Assembly (NCBI GenBank): GCA_020086605.1
Contig: JACBWW010000016.1
Location: forward strand, 18,027,598-18,091,597
DNA length: 64,000 nucleotides
Direction of reading: 5' to 3'
Origin: Lanius collurio
Taxonomy: Eukaryota; Chordata; Aves; Passeriformes; Laniidae
Each line of letters begins with the position of its first letter. Position 1 is the first letter of the stretch. Position numbers and translations under genes: made by a program. A model generated the notes under the pieces. It did not search any database. It had not been told where the DNA came from and worked only from the letters and a program-made list of their open reading frames with translations. Of the stretch, positions 1 through 11,133 are shown piece after piece.

Positions 1-180
1 TCATCTTTCTCCCCTTTCTCCTTTTCTTTTCCTCTCTTTTGCTCTTACTCTAACAATTTTCCTTTTTATTTTTCTATTTATTTTTCTTCCACTCTTTTTC
101 TTCCTCTTTTCATCTTTCTCCCTTTTTTTTCTTCCTCCCTCTTTCTCTCGCTGTCTGTCTCTCCTGTCTCACCCGCTTCA
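1..180. repeat. Pyrimidine-rich (CT) low-complexity tract
   Basis: Almost every base on the given strand is C or T, in irregular runs of TTTCT, CTCC and TTCCT. There is no fixed repeat unit, so this is low-complexity polypyrimidine DNA and not a clean microsatellite. It directly abuts the CpG-rich domain that starts near 200. Such polypurine/polypyrimidine tracts are common beside vertebrate promoters and can form triplex DNA; any function here is inference. It may continue left of the window. Confidence 0.8.
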
Positions 181-2151
181 TCAGGAGTTCATCGAGGGCC
201 GCTTTCCCACTCTGTCCAGGAGATTTCCAGCTGTGTCCACCCCCGGGAATCTGTCGCTCGGCCGAAGCGAGGAGGGGATCTCCCCTCCTTTGAACCAGGA
301 GCGATTTCGGCGGGCGCTCCTCCGGGCTCAGCGCTTCCCCCCGCCTGTGCCCAGTGGGCTGCGGAGCAGCTCAGGGCGAGTTTTTAGAGCCAGGCACCCC
401 GGAGCACACTCCCTACACCCCCCTTTCCACCGGCCCGCCGGTGCATTTACCGGGGAGGTTGCTGCGGAACTAGGCGGCCCATGCGGGGTTGCAGGGCTGA
501 GCGTGTGGCCGTGCCCGCTGCCCCCGGGCTCGGGGGGGCCTTGTGGGACCAATTCGCGCTTTATTCTTTCCTTAAATGAGATGCATGTTGGCACCCCAAG
601 CCCGTGGCAGCAACAGGTGACACTGAGGTCCAGGACGGGACCAAACCTACTCGCGGCAGGGTTTTGTCCGCGCGTTTCCAATCCTTCCTCATCATTCAGA
701 TGCCAATGATATCCTTGGGTGAACAGAACTCCGATGCGCCCGCCCGCGGCCCGAGAAGGGGCTCAGCCCCACTGGGCAGCCGGTACCGAGCAGCCTGGAG
801 CCCGGCGGCCTTTCCCGGCCACGGGCAGGCGGGATTCCTCGCTTCCCGACCGCCCTGGCTGCCCGCATCCCTTGCCCTAGGATCCGAGTGAATTAGGTGT
901 ATGGGTATGGCGTGAACCATACTCATCCTCCCCTGCCATTGCAGGATGAAAAACAGCGAGGGATACAATCTCCCCGATGAGAGGGCGGGAGGGAGACCCA
1001 AGGGGTGTAATGAGTTTGTCCGTCACCTTCTCCATGGGAGACTTCGTGTAGGTGCCTTGGGATCTGTCTAATGACCGGTTTAGTGATGTTTCTCCCACCC
1101 TCGATGCTTTTTGGTTACCGAGGCTCGGACTCCATGACACAGGGTGGCAGAGAAGCGCTTTTTGGGGGCGTCTTTATCCATTTCATTCATATTTCGTTTT
1201 CCCTGCTTTAACTCGCCTTTTAAGTGAAATTAGATTCCTCTTTCGTCAGGACCGCGAGTTTGAAATGGCATGAAACAACACCGGCGATTCCTTTCACTCT
1301 CGCAAAAATTCCCAGACACTTCACTTCTCCCCACCACGGAGGCGAGCGGAGAGCACTCGGAAAGCCCGTGGATGAGCCCCCGCTCACCCCCCGCCCTCGC
1401 AAATCACTCTTCAGCAGTGAGAGCCTTCTGCGGGGCACACGATCCCCTTTCATTCCAGCTGCACTCCCTGCAAAGTCCGTGGGAATTTTTCCCCCCACCC
1501 GGACGAGATTATCTGAGGGGCCCCCCATAATGTCCACTCATCAGCCCTCGCCAGAGGGAGAAGGGGGGACAGAGGACAAGACCTCGGGTGTGAGGGAACT
1601 CCTCAGCCGGCTGCGGGCCGGACCCCGGCGGGCCGGGGATGGAGGTGCCGCCGCTTACCCTTTAAATGGTAACAAACTAAACAGAGAAAGAAAAACTTCC
1701 CCCCTCTGGGCACGGGGCCTAAAAATTTCAGGGTCCAGCCAGACGGGCCCCCCTCGGCCCGGACCGCGGCTCCCCTTCCACAGCAGGTCTCCACGGGGCG
1801 TGTAGAGCTGAGGGGAGCGAGATGGGAATCAGCTGGTGATCCCCCCACCCCCCCGCTTAGGCCTGCAGTGCCCCTGCCATCTCCTCGTTCCAGGAGAGAA
1901 ACGTGGCCACAAAATAAAGGCAACGAGAGAAGCGCACAGGGCTCGGCAGGGAGACCCGGGGCCGGGCAGGCTGCAGAGCCGAGCACCCACCGCGGGCCCT
2001 GAGACTTGTGGGGGACAATCCCTTTCCTAGGCGAGCAGGGTCTCCCAGAGGCGCTCCCTCCAGCTCACCTTCCCATCCCTGAAACCCTGAGATTTTACCC
2101 ATGTTATTTCTAAAATACTCTTTTCTCTTCCCCAACTCCCCCCACCCCCGC

Positions 2152-2178
2152 TTTTTTTTTCTTTTTTTTTTTTTTTTC
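2152..2178. repeat. Poly-T tract
   Basis: A T-rich run broken by a single C lies between C-rich sequence (CCCCACCCCCGC before, CCCCTCTCC after) inside the CpG island. It is a low-complexity homopolymer. On the minus strand it reads as poly-A, but no retroposed body is recognisable beside it. Confidence 0.7.
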
Positions 2179-3698
2179 CCCTCTCCTATTTAATTACTTC
2201 TCTTGCAAAATCAGAGGCCGCTGCCACCTAACGCGGCACTGAAATCCACGTCTCCTCTGTGACTTACAACCCAAATCCCAGTCCCATGACCTTTCTCTTC
2301 CCCCCCGCCCCGGGTCCCCCACCCTCGGTCATGTGGGACACGAGTAAATTTATCCACCCTAGTGGAAAGGCCTCCCTTCTGCAGTTGCTCCGGAGAAGCC
2401 CGAGACGTTTTACAAGAAGGATAATTTCGGTTTCCCACCTTTCTCTCTCTTTTCTCCTTTTTAACTCGGTTTTAATTTCGTTTTCTTCCCCTGTCCCACG
2501 AAGCTCCCATCTCCCCTCGTGCATGCTCCTACTCTGTATGTCTTTCAACAAGACCCTGCCAAGAGGGTCACTTCAGAGGGACGTTTTTGACGGCTCTTGA
2601 GCTCAGGAGATCGTCAAAAAGAACACTTCTGGCCTCCCTGGAGCTGGAGCGAGCTGAGCCCCGGCTGTGTCCCTGGCAACCCATGCTCTCCTGGGGCTCC
2701 CGTCCCGCCGCACGGCGGAGGGTCCCACACCCAAGGAGCTGGATATCTGTCTGGTGACAGGGACCCCCTCTTGGCCCTGCGGTAGGGGACACCACCCGCG
2801 GCCGCCTCTCCGTCTCTCCTGCGGCTCCGGCCGGTCCTTTCTCACCATCTTGGCTCCTTTTCCCCACCCCAGCTCCTGTGGGGGAGACCGCACCCTCGGG
2901 TGCCCCCGGGAACAGCGACTGGCACAACCGCCCACCCTGGGTGACCCAAACCCCAGCCCGAGCGGGTTTTCCGGCAGCAGCCAGAGGTGGGAAACCTCTG
3001 GCCAAGCTGCGGGGTGGTCCCCGCATCCCACCCTCACCATCTCTGCTGGGATGTGAGTGGCAGTAGGAAGAGGACGCCCCCTCTCCCGGGGGCAGCACGG
3101 CAGCTCCGGAGGTTGTGTGCGGGGGAGGGAGGCAGCTCCGGAGGGTCGGGCAGCCCTCAGGAGGCCGGGGCCAAGCGGTGCCCTCAGACCCTGCGGCTCC
3201 GGGCGCCTCGGCCCCTTCCCCACCCTCCACGGGCGCTCCGAGGGGGGAATTCGGAGCGCCCCGCAGTGTGGCCTTGTCTCTGTGCGGATATTCGGCATGG
3301 TGTGAGTGTCGGTGTCGCAGCTCCGCCGTCGGGGCCGGCCGGAGGAAGCCGCTCCACCGCCGCGAACCGCGTGTGAACCGGCGGCGGGCGGCGCCGCTTC
3401 GGGTGGCGCAGAATTCTCCCCCCCACACCTCCTTTTTTTCTTTTTTATTTTTCCGGCGTTGCTAGCCGTGGGCACATTCCCCTTTCCTCCGGGAGCGGGG
3501 CTTTACCCCAACCGCAGGCAAGCATTGGGCGCAGTTTGGTGGAGGCAATGAAACCACGGCTCTGAGTGTATCTGTCAGGTCTTTCCCCTTTGCCCTTGCT
3601 CGGCAAAATCTCGCCCACGGGCTCGCATGGGAAAAAAATGGCGAGAAATTGATGGAATCTATTCGTTTCCCGGCCTCACTGAGAGATCGGGAAAAATA

Positions 3699-3706
3699 TT
3701 CCGGAA
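3699..3706. promoter_or_regulatory. TTCCGGAA palindrome (ETS/STAT-like site)
   Basis: The 8-base palindrome TTCCGGAA contains GGAA on both strands, the core recognised by ETS factors, and also resembles a STAT-type inverted GAA. It sits in the AT-richer saddle of the CpG island (3550-4080), where conserved regulatory sequence is plausible. A single short word carries little weight, so this is only a candidate site. Confidence 0.2.
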
Positions 3707-4080
3707 AGCGTCACTGAAATCCTGCAGAGCTCGATTTCAGGCGCTGCTATCAGCTGTCGACGACGAAAGACGGGCAGTTCACTCTCCTATATGGAAAATA
3801 AACATACTGGAGCCTCCCGCCAGATCCAGTTAATATTATAGTCGATATTCCCAGAATTTTCCTTCTGCTTTGCACAGTGTTCCTTGGTTTCACTTATTTA
3901 TATGCCTGAGACAGACAGAAGAGAAATATCAATCGAGAGGGAACGGCATCTTTTGATAATCGGAAACAGGGGTCCTTTTTCTAAACATCTCTTCTGGCCC
4001 CAAAATTCGTGGGGAAAAAAATAAAAGTGAGTGAAAGCATCGTAGCAGCACCGATGAGAAATAATAAAGCCAAATTAATC

Positions 4081-4096
4081 GGAAACGAACGTTTCC
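4081..4096. repeat. Short perfect inverted repeat in CpG island
   Basis: GGAAACG is followed by AA and then CGTTTCC, giving 7-base arms that are exact reverse complements. It lies at the boundary between the AT-rich saddle and the GC-rich block that leads to the TATA-like box 300 bases further on. The half site GGAAAC resembles interferon-response or NFAT-type words. A function as a dimer-binding site is only inference. Confidence 0.35.
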
Positions 4097-4400
4097 CGGA
4101 AAACCAAGTGGTGCGAAGCGGATTTCCAGCGCGGGGCCGGGCCGAGGGAGAGGCTCTCCCCGCCCAACCCGCAGGTGCCTCTGCGGGGGTTTAGAACCCC
4201 TAGGCTTGTACCCTTTTCCCCGCTCCCGCAGAGTGCTCGGGCAGGGATGGATCCCGGCTCGGTCCCGCTTCCCAGACCCGGGCTCCGCACGCGGCTCCCG
4301 CCTGGAATTTGCGCGCTTTGGTCATTTTCGCCTCCCGCGGGCGCAGGGACTCCGCCGCCTTTCGGGGCTTCCCTCGGTCGCTTTCCCTGGGAAGGTTTAA

Positions 4401-4407
4401 TATAAAA
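4401..4407 (+). promoter_or_regulatory. TATA-like box in CpG island
   Basis: TATAAAA occurs in the context GGTTTAATATAAAACAACC, in otherwise GC-rich DNA, and is followed by CTCCCGCCC, a GC-box-like word. If used on the plus strand, transcription would start near 4430-4435, close to TTTTCAGCTGG. It is the best core-promoter-like word in the island. However, no exon can be shown downstream, and CpG-island promoters often do not use TATA. Confidence 0.35.
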
Positions 4408-4527
4408 CAACCTCCCGCCCAACACACTTTGTTTTCAGCTGGATCCCCGCGTTATTTCCCGGGCTGACCCGACGGGAAGGTGCGGAATTTTGCCGGGTTG
4501 CTGTCGGTTTTTAAAGGAGGGAGAAGA

Positions 4528-4557
4528 GGGGAGAGGGGTGAGGGAGGGAAGGGGGGG
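4528..4557 (+). promoter_or_regulatory. G-quadruplex-prone tract
   Basis: Five G runs (4528-4531, 4535-4538, 4542-4544, 4546-4548 and 4551-4557) are separated by loops of one to three bases, which satisfies the usual G3+N1-7 rule for intramolecular quadruplexes. It lies between the TATA-like box and the RFX-like X-box. Such tracts are common just around vertebrate transcription starts. Confidence 0.5.
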
Positions 4558-4591
4558 CTGCGGCTGCCGCCTCTATTTTAATGTCATTATA

Positions 4592-4612
4592 GTTGCCGTG
4601 GCAACCCATTGG
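4592..4612 (+). promoter_or_regulatory. RFX X-box with adjacent inverted CCAAT box
   Basis: GTTGCCGTGGCAAC (4592-4605) consists of the perfect inverted half sites GTTGCC and GGCAAC with a 2-base spacer, the established consensus bound by RFX-family winged-helix factors. ATTGG (4608-4612), the reverse complement of CCAAT and the NF-Y core, follows two bases later. RFX and NF-Y are known to cooperate at closely spaced X and Y boxes in MHC class II promoters, though with wider spacing than here. X-boxes also mark cilia-gene promoters. The 14-base exact palindrome is unlikely by chance at any one place, but occupancy and target gene are unknown. Confidence 0.6.
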
Positions 4613-4796
4613 ATCACTCCTCCTGGAATGAACCTTGTGACAATGGTTGGTTTGCGAGAAATCGGTAAATGTGCAACCGGGGGACACAGCTACATTACCG
4701 CGAACAACAGAAAGGGTTTAACATGTGACCCTTCCAATTATGCTGATGATACCTCGGTGCAGCTGCCTCCGCCGTGCCGGGAAGATGTGGCTCTTT

Positions 4797-4822
4797 GGGG
4801 GGGTTGGGGAGGGTTCCCGGGG
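4797..4822 (+). promoter_or_regulatory. Second G-quadruplex-prone tract
   Basis: G runs at 4797-4803, 4806-4809, 4811-4813 and 4819-4822 are separated by short loops, meeting the simple quadruplex rule. It lies about 200 bases after the X-box. Its role is inference only. Confidence 0.4.
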
Positions 4823-4937
4823 CTGTTTCAGGGCACAGCCCGGTGGGGATGGGGCTGCAGCCCCCACCGCCTCTGTCCTGAGAGAGGAGCAGCATCTCTT
4901 TCATCGGGATCGTGAATGTGGTCCCAACCACTGTAAG

Positions 4938-4961
4938 AAAAAAAAAAAAAAAAAAAAAAAA
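4938..4961 (+). repeat. Poly-A tract (A24)
   Basis: Twenty-four uninterrupted A residues are followed by GAAGAAGAAAAAGC. This is unusual inside a CpG island. A second A15 tract ends 199 bases later. No gene-derived or SINE body was recognised upstream, so this is annotated only as a homopolymer. Confidence 0.85.
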
Positions 4962-5145
4962 GAAGAAGAAAAAGCTTCTTCGGGGGAACATGGAGAGAGT
5001 TGAATATGCTGTGGCTGCGGGGCTGTGGAAAAAGGACCTGCCTCGGGGGGTGGGCAGCGACCCCCCGGCCCCGGAGCCCACGGTTCGGCGGCACATCTGT
5101 GGCACGGCTGCAGGGAGGAACGAACCAAACCCGCCCCCTCCTCGG

Positions 5146-5160
5146 AAAAAAAAAAAAAAA
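5146..5160 (+). repeat. Poly-A tract (A15)
   Basis: Fifteen A residues follow the GC-rich sequence CCGCCCCCTCCTCGG. Together with the A24 tract at 4938 it brackets a GC-rich segment of about 185 bases that I do not recognise as any repeat. Confidence 0.8.
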
Positions 5161-5760
5161 TAGTTAGAAGCCTTAAAATATGGTTCAGAGAATTACAAGT
5201 AATCAGAGCTGCGGGGGTCAGCAGTGCAAACTTTTTAAGACTAATGTTTATTTAGAAAAGTGAGTGGTGTCTGCGTTGCTTTTCTAGTGCCCCAGCACAA
5301 AAGTCCTAATGGCTTTTGCAGACTTTCCACCACGAACTCCTGCACAGGGCGCGGGGACCACCGTCGAAAGCAACCCCGAGCCGCCCCTTTCAAAGGTATC
5401 ATCGGCACAGGGTTTATAACCCCCTCGCCCGTCTTTCCGTGCATCAGTGACGATATTTTCTGCACCCCCTCCTCAGTTTTGCCCCTCTTTCGCGTTTGTT
5501 TGGTGTAACCCGAACCCTCCATAATACTGTGGAGGAGACAAATCGGGGGGATGGGAACGGTGATCCCCACCTCCCTCCCCGATGCCGTTCAGCCCTGGAC
5601 GGCTGCGGTCCTGAAAGCAAAGCGGGGCTTCAGCGGAGCTGGAAACCTCGTTAGGAGGAACCCGGGGGCAGAGGCAGGAACCGTCTTGGGGCTGGCTGGC
5701 CGGAGTCCTGAGAGAAGGCAGAGCTGGCAAATCCATTTTCCCGTCTCACCCCTTCCAGCC

Positions 5761-8700
5761 GCTTTCCCGGGAGCCCAGCCACAACACCAGCTCTTGTGTA
5801 GCTTTGGGTGTCTCTGCTGAGCCCATCCCAAAACCCATCCTGTGGATAAAACATGATCGCCAGTTGGGATTTTACCACCTTAGCATACTCGAGGCTCCGT
5901 CTCAGGATGCTCCTTTTGTTTTCAGGACTGGAAGAACAAAACTAGCAACTTTGCACACCTCTTCGGGCAATTCCCCTTCGACTTTAAAGAGGAGGCGGAT
6001 ACAGGGGAAACGCAGACCTGGAATCTCGCTGAAAGCCGGTGGCATCAGCTGTAGGTGCCTTTCTGTGTTCAGTTCCTTCCCTCATCACCTTCCTGCCCTT
6101 GGCAGGTGGCAGGATCTGGGAGGGATGAGCAGGATGTTGTCCCCTCTCCCGTCATTATGGTTTACAGCTTATTATTGAGAACCCACAGCAGCTTTGCAGT
6201 GGGATGTGCAGGAGAGAAACAGGGTGGCAAGAGGAATGGGGGGGGAAGAGGGAGAGAAAGGAGCTGGATCTTGCTCCCTTTCCAGCCAAGTGACTGTCTT
6301 GTCCTGATCCTGAAAAGGTAAGCTCGGTTTAACCCCTTCATGGTCTGCATAGGGAAAAATATGTAGCTCATACCTGGGAAGGCTGAACCAAGAAATGGCA
6401 GCTGAAAGTGCCTCCAGAAACACACACCAGAGGCCTGATCCTGGCTCCCCCTGAGCCAAGCACAGGTGCTCAGCTCTGTCAGGACCAGGTTCAGGGCTGA
6501 TGTCGTGGCCGGTGCTGTGAGGCTGAGTGTGGTGAAAGGAGGACAGTGGTATTTATAAACTACTGAAATGTGCCTTACACTTGAAGGAAGATCATCTTCT
6601 CTCCCTCAAGTGCTTTCATTTGAAGGGCTTGACTTTGCTTTCGAAGAAGTTGATAAGACATTCTGGCCTTCCAACTCCCATTATCTCCCCAAGGGCCCTG
6701 CATCGCCCTCCTGACCGTGGTGCTGGAGCACCTAGATCAGATTGCTGTAATTGCTCAGGAGTGGAGGACCCCCAGGCAGGACCTGGCACTTCTCTTCAGG
6801 GATTGGAAACCTGATGCAAAGTCGGGCAGTGGAAAGGGGCTGGGTGACACCCGCCCCTTACTATTCTGTCTCCCTCCGCCCCCCCTTCCAAAGCAAAAAT
6901 GCTGGGAATGCTCTTCAGCCCTAAATTTGGAACATTTGGGCTGGAATCTTTTGGATGCATTTGAAGAGGAGAGGCAGGGAAGAAGGGTGCAGACAGGGAC
7001 ATGAGAAGGAGAAAGAGGTACAGCCTTGCTGGCATGAAGTTGATTTGTGTGAATCCTGTCCCTTTGTGGCTGTCCTCTGTCATTGTACCCAGGAGATGCT
7101 GCAAACCACCGCAGATGAGGCTCATCCGTGTGGGAAGCATCCCACAGGTGTCACAACCCTGCAGCCGCTTGCCTTGCCCCTCTGTTTGAACCAGAGCTGT
7201 ACTTCTCCCTGCTAGGGAAGGGCTGAGAATTTCAACCAGCTACTCCTGCAGCTGTGTTCTGCTCCCCAGGACCTTGCTGGGGCAGAGAGGTGTGTGTGAC
7301 ATCATGGGTGACAGTGAGAGACGGAGCAGGTGTCAGTGGGTGATCCAGGGAGCCCATGGGCCAGTTCAGCAAAGCCCCTCCATCCCACAGGGGCTGGGGC
7401 CAGTCTGATGCTCCAGCAAGGTTTTTCATCTCCCTCCTTGATGTCAGCAGAGCACGAAGGCAGGGGAGAGGTCAGCCCCTCTGTTAATACATGTGTTTTA
7501 AATAACTGGTATTTTTATTTCTTCCCTTCGGTGCGGTGGGCTTGGCACACAACTTTGTTTGCACAATTGTCCTGCCTATAGGTTCTGTTGCCCAAGTAAG
7601 GAGAAAAAGATCCCGTGTGTGATCTGGAGGTGTGCTTTGCTGGTTCTGACATGTAAATATTAATCAAGAAACAACAGCAAAGAGACAAAAAAATCTCTCC
7701 TACCCTTGAACCCCTTCAGATCCCTTTATTGTCCAGGCATTTGTTGCACTTGGACTGGCTTTTCACTTTCTCCTCTCAGAAAGGCTGGCTCCAGCAATGG
7801 TCCCCAGATTCCTCAGCTACATCCTACTGAGGGAAAACATTTATTGAAGTTTTCAGCTTATTAGGGAAATACATATTTCTGCTTCTTTTCCAAACTCCAC
7901 TGACATCTTTTCAAAGCCAGCCCTGCCTGTCAGCATGGGGGAAGGCAAGGCATCCAGGCATCCCCTCTCTCTCCTCTTGCAGCTGTATGAACTTGGAGTA
8001 CCCTAAAATGCTGTGGAGGGGGAATTCCTACCACCACCATGTGCTTTGTTAGTGGACAAAAGCGGTGAGTATGTGTGTGGATTATTTTCCTCCATAAAGC
8101 TGTGCTTTGGCTCACTCACACCTCTGAAGAAACCCAGGGTATTTGGACACACCATCCAGCTCCCCAGACAGCCACGCTTCAGATGAACTCTGCCAAGGCA
8201 GCACTGATGAAGTGAGAGGGCACAGGGAGGTGTCCAGTGATAGAACTGGACAGCCTGTTTCACATGAAGAAGAGGAACTACTTTTCCCTGGGTCATCCTG
8301 TAAAACTCACTCTGTCATGGTTCTCACTCTGCTGGCAGGTTCTCAAATGGCAACTACCAAGTACTCAAGGCTGGATGTGGCCTTTAACTTCAGGTGTCCT
8401 TCAGGCATCAGTTGCCAGAGGTTGTCAGAGAGTAGCAGGGAGACAATCATTCTGTGCTTACTGTTTCTTTTATTTTCTTTCTAAGCATCCATCCCCAGAC
8501 ACTGCTGGAGAGGAGATTCTGGAACTTTGGAAGAAATCCCACAAATTTTCATGGAAGCAGAACAGCAGGAAGGCAAACAGGAAAGAAGAGGAGTAATATA
8601 CTAATCTCAGGGGCACTTGTTGTGTTTCTCTCTTTTCTTTGCTGTGCTGTTTCCTTTTCCTCCAGTCACATACTGCAGGATTACGGCAAATGAATTAAGG

Positions 8701-8890
8701 GATTAAACCATGAGGGAGAATTAGAATCCTGCTGATTTAGAAGCAGAAAACCAGATGGGCTCATTGAACTCTAGATGATGTAAGAAAATCTTGGGTAGTG
8801 CTTTGGATGTAACTCACAGGATAATTCAAGTTATTGGGAACCTCTGAAGATCTCTGGTCCCACAGCCCCAAAGCAAAGTCATTTTAGATA
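5761..8890. other. Non-coding sequence, nothing recognised
   Basis: CpG density falls sharply at the start of this stretch. Open frames are short (up to 124 codons) and resemble no protein I know. No transposon, RNA gene or long tandem repeat is visible. It is probably intron or intergenic DNA beside the CpG island. Confidence 0.5.
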
Positions 8891-9055
8891 AGATTGTCCA
8901 GGGCTTTGTGCAGTGAAGTTTTGAATGTCCCCAAGGATGGAGATTCCCCCACACCTCTGGTCCTCTGTGTTTAACCATCTTCAGGGTAAATATTTCCCCA
9001 ATATCTAATCCAAGCTTTCCCTTCTGCAACTTGTACTCATTGCTTCTCCTTCCAC
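8891..9055 (-). mobile_element. Old CR1 LINE fragment, 3'-UTR-proximal part
   Basis: Read on the plus strand, the order of words is that of an antisense avian CR1: GAATGTCCCCAAGGATGGAGATTC, then a TCTGG/TTCAG stretch, then AATATCTAATCCAAGC and CTTCTGCAACTTGTA. These match my memory of the CR1 segment encoding the very end of ORF2. The match is diverged and both ends are ragged, and no terminal 8-mer repeat is seen, so this is an old truncated copy. The exact subfamily cannot be named without a repeat-library search. Confidence 0.65.
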
Positions 9056-11128
9056 ATCTGTGTGTGCACTGGGGAGATGTCCAGGTTCATCAGGACCCAT
9101 TCAGGACCGGTTGTACATCCCTTGTAAACCAGACTGTTGGGCATGAGTTTCAGAGGTGGTCCCATCCCAGGGGGTTCTGGGCCTCCTGAACTCCTTGGAT
9201 TGTCCCAGTGGGAGCAGGCCTGGATGGGAGGTCTCACCTCTCCATGGTGCATCAGAGCTGCCTTTGAATCGTTCTCACCTGTGTAACAGGGTGAGGATTT
9301 GCTGTAACTGTGACTGGAGACATCCTGAGCAGCATCCAAACATCACTCCCACAACCCAAATTCAGGATCATCCAGGAGGTGGTGGGTCTGGAGAAAAAGG
9401 ACTTATGGTGGCCTTTGTCCTGCTGCATCCACCTGGGGAAACAAAGGCATGGATAATAAAGGTCACAGTCATTGCTGACAACTGAGCCGAGAGATTCCTT
9501 CTCTCCAGTGCCCTGAGCACTCCTCCAGACTGCCTGGGGTCACACAGCATGAGGCCATGCTCAGGCACGGCTTTTGGTGACAGGCTCACAGGCAGGTGGA
9601 CCTCTTCCAGTACATTTTGGCAGCTGGGAATCATCTCAGTGAAAGACAGAGCTGTGACATGTTTGGCTGTGTCTTGCAGAAGAGAAGAAAAAAAAAAATT
9701 AAAAAAGAGAAAAGAGAAAAAGGAGAAAAGTTGTCTACAACATCCCAGCCTGTCCCTGATCCTGGGAATGGGTATGAGGGAAAAGGTGCATTGCACCGAC
9801 CCTGTGCAGTGAGAAACGGAGAGGCAGAAGTCATGAAACAGGGCTCTGTTTGGCCTCAAATTTGATTTGCATGGTTAAAACTTGCTGATCCCATACAAGG
9901 TTCTCCTGGCTGGGAGCTGAACTTGGTTCCACAGCCAAGCTTTCTTCTTTTCCAGAGTGTTCAGAATAAATCAGACTTTCACAGCCGTCTTAGAGTGGAA
10001 GGAGCAAGAAATCACATTTTGTCTCCTATCCAGGAGCTCTGGGAGAAAGAAGCTGTCAGAAACCCAGGAACCAGCCCAGATCTGCTGACACATGCTCTGG
10101 GACTCCTCCTGCCCAGCGCTGCCTTCACCCATCTGCTGTAACAGCTCCATCAGCTCTCATGCACTGCTTTTCCCAGAGGAGATCCCAGCCAGGCTGCTGG
10201 CACCCAAGTGGAGCTGTGCCCTGAGCAAGGGATATCAAAACATCTTTTGGGCTGGGTTATTCTCTGCCCTGCATCTCACACAAGCCATTAAAAGGGTTTT
10301 AACACAGACCCAGATCAGGTGTGGTGCCCTGCTGCAAACATTTGCACTCCCCTGGGGTTGTATCTTTAGGGTCTTTTTTTCCCTAGAGGATCAGCCCAGA
10401 GAAGTCACCCTTCCACACGCTTTTCTAACTCTCTTGTCACTAGTCGCACTAGGAATTGTTTTCTGAATATTTAGGTAGAATTTGCCTTGTGTCCATTGCC
10501 TCCCACGCACTTCCAGGAGGGTGGTGGCTCCATTGTCTCCTTCTTCTCTGACTGAACAAACCCATCTCTCTCCACATCTTCCAGCTTGGCAAAGTACTGC
10601 TGATTTTCCTTGTACAGCTTCATAAGCATTTGAGGGAGAGGGGCAAGTTCCCACAAACACTGTGTGGGTCATGCCCATCTGAGCATCTCCCAGCAGGGAG
10701 GGAGGGTCTGGTGGAGGTGGCTGCAGAAACCCTACCAATGCCTTCAGTGGAGTCCAGCAAGAGACCAAAAGCTCCATTGCTGATCCTGTTGAAACAGAGG
10801 GTTAAAGCTTCTCTGTTAGAGCCATTCCCTGCTAGTGAGATCCATACAGTCTATTAAAATTAGGGATCTTATTATGGGCCATATAAAAAAGGTAAAGAGG
10901 AAATGAGAACCGTATGAAGGGTTTCATGTGTGTGCAGATGGCAAGGGCATCTGAGGCTGAGAAAACCTTTCCAGCAGGCTTTTTCCTAACAGAAATGCTT
11001 ACTTTACAGGGTTTCCCCTCTTTTAAAAGGAGATAAATAAATGCAGGAATATCTATTCTGCACAATTCACACTGGCTGACCAGCCACACTGTCCTTGGGA
11101 GGGAGAAATAGACCCTAAACCCATATTG
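9056..11128. other. Non-coding sequence, nothing recognised
   Basis: This is mixed-composition DNA between the old CR1 piece and the solo LTR. An A-rich run at about 9687-9730 (AAAAAAAAAATTAAAAAAG) is the only low-complexity feature. The longest frame, 163 codons on the minus strand at 9368-9859, includes the translated A/T tract and looks like chance. Confidence 0.5.
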
Positions 11129-11133
11129 TGCTC
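11129..11133. repeat. Left target-site duplication of solo LTR (TGCTC)
   Basis: TGCTC directly precedes the TG that opens the LTR, and the identical five bases follow the closing CA at 11708-11712. A 5-bp duplication is the size known for ERVL-class integrases. Confidence 0.85.

Larger units (their letters stand above)
200..5760. promoter_or_regulatory. Large CpG island domain (promoter region of an unidentified gene)
   Basis: CpG dinucleotides and GC-rich runs are frequent throughout, densest at about 230-900, 1600-1800, 2680-3500, 4080-4600 and 5330-5720, with a less GC-rich saddle at 3550-4080. After about 5.8 kb CpG becomes scarce, so the right edge is clear. Islands several kilobases long are, in general knowledge, typical of developmental transcription-factor genes and Polycomb targets. 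Open frames here (for example two overlapping minus frames of 286 and 290 codons at 2568-3475) are rich in R, P, G and A, overlap in different frames and match nothing I recognise, so they look like composition artefacts. I could not place an exon, and the gene and its strand are unknown. It could lie left of the window, start inside the island, or be non-coding. Confidence 0.75.

Noticed and set aside
1224..1805. Plus-strand 193-codon open frame in the CpG island
   Set aside because: It has the same GC-driven open-frame effect, with no recognisable motif or splice context.
2568..3475. Two overlapping minus-strand open frames of 286 and 290 codons
   Set aside because: They overlap in different frames, are rich in P, G, R and A, show no domain I recognise, and lie in CpG-rich DNA where stop codons are rare. 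They are most likely composition artefacts.
3785..3800. Possible SRF CArG box (CCTATATGG)
   Set aside because: Only five A/T bases lie between CC and GG, where the CArG consensus needs six.
9060..9360. Possible leftward continuation of the old CR1 beyond 9055
   Set aside because: I could not follow the CR1 order past CTTCTGCAACTTGTACTC and the next few bases; the rest looks unrelated.
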